A stretch of DNA of 18,956 bases, taken from NCBI GenBank assembly GCA_900404475.1, contig OUQQ01000392.1:1-18956 (forward strand), written 5' to 3'. A program made the position numbers and the translations under genes. The notes under the pieces are model-generated. The model saw only the letters and a list, made by a program, of their open reading frames with translations. It had not been told where the DNA came from and did no database searches. Numbering within the stretch: the stretch's first letter is position 1; each line of letters begins with the position of its first letter. Source of the DNA: Spongospora subterranea. Its lineage: Eukaryota; Endomyxa; Phytomyxea; Plasmodiophorida; Plasmodiophoridae. Shown piece by piece: positions 18,701 through 18,956 of the stretch.

Positions 18701-18909
18701 CGGACAAATCACTACATAATGTCCGTGGGTGGAGATGCTCTAAGTGTGTATCACACTTAGCGTGGCCCTTTTTCACGGCCAATAAATTTGCGTCGAGGAG
18801 TAGGTTTCTGGTGAAAAAACCAGTTTTGCTGGGTTTCGAACTCTGTGAGGCTACGTTTTGAGCTTTTCAGAATTCGGCCTATCCCCACCGCGCGCGGTTG
18901 AACCGCGCG
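18701..18909. repeat. Cluster of five short hairpins
   Basis: Five inverted repeats follow one another: CGGACA/TGTCCG (18701-18706/18720-18725); CTAAGTGTG-TAT-CACACTTAG (18740-18760, 9-bp perfect stem); TGGCC/GGCCA (18763-18767/18777-18781); CTGGT/ACCAG (18808-18812/18819-18823, inside the 56-bp repeat); and CGCGCGG-TTGAA-CCGCGCG (18891-18909). An AATAAA lies at 18781-18786 between the third and fourth. The arrangement could be a structured RNA or part of a mobile element; no known RNA family is recognised. Confidence 0.6.
18787..18842 (+). repeat. Dispersed 56-bp repeat, copy 2
   Basis: Matches 14217-14272 in the same orientation at 55 of 56 positions. The single change (GTGAAAAAAC here) shortens the internal stem from 6 to 5 bp. 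It lies inside the hairpin cluster, directly after AATAAA. The sequences on both sides differ from copy 1 apart from short T/A tracts. Confidence 0.9.
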
Positions 18910-18956
18910 AGATGTTTGGACACTCGCACAACATGGTACACTAATGACTGTGACAC

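Overview
The window looks like a piece of nuclear DNA from a compact eukaryote, most likely a small animal. Every gene I could rebuild is split by spliceosomal GT-AG introns. Most introns are 48-61 bp long and several carry a CTAAT/CTAAC-like branch site. Genes lie close together on both strands, with no operons, Shine-Dalgarno sites or prokaryotic signals. The gene set (axonemal dynein assembly factor WDR92/DNAAF10, ribosomal protein eL37, nucleolar NOC2, an RNF11-like RING-H2 protein, RBBP6 and a BAR-like protein) is typical of animals. WDR92 suggests an organism that keeps motile cilia. Family assignments rest on remembered family sequences, not on a search.

Layout, left to right. A 58-bp tandem duplication (1-111) comes first. 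WDR92 follows (+, 336-2166, six exons, 361 aa), then eL37 (+, 2450-2922, two exons, 98 aa). A large near-perfect foldback is centred on 3234. Next is an unrecognised 209-aa gene (+, 3485-4287, two exons), which converges on NOC2 (-, 7246-4393, 11 exons, 722 aa). From about 7.3 to 11.2 kb the sequence is gene-poor. It holds a broken coding-like stretch (-, around 8.3-8.9 kb), an RNF11-like RING-H2 gene that I could only partly model (-, 10034-9365), and unassigned DNA. Next is an eight-exon gene (-, 13815-11191, 737 aa) with a BAR/F-BAR-like helical N-terminus and a separate helical C-terminal domain. A repeat-rich spacer follows (13.8-15.4 kb: degenerate minisatellite, a dispersed 56-bp repeat, an inverted repeat and one acidic C-terminal exon). 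RBBP6 (-, 17693-15513, six exons, 568 aa) has DWNN, zinc knuckle and RING intact. The right end (17.7-18.96 kb) holds a doubtful small ORF, AT-rich palindromic DNA, a cluster of five hairpins and the second copy of the 56-bp repeat.

The genes do not form one pathway. They are mostly housekeeping: translation (eL37), 60S ribosome assembly (NOC2), ciliary dynein assembly (WDR92), and ubiquitin ligases acting in mRNA processing (RBBP6) and at membranes (RNF11-like). The most unusual items are the foldback, the altered zinc-ribbon spacing of eL37, the BAR-like two-domain protein, and the hairpin cluster next to the dispersed 56-bp repeat. Exon boundaries were worked out by hand from reading-frame continuity, splice consensus and alignment to remembered orthologues, and have not been tested against transcripts.
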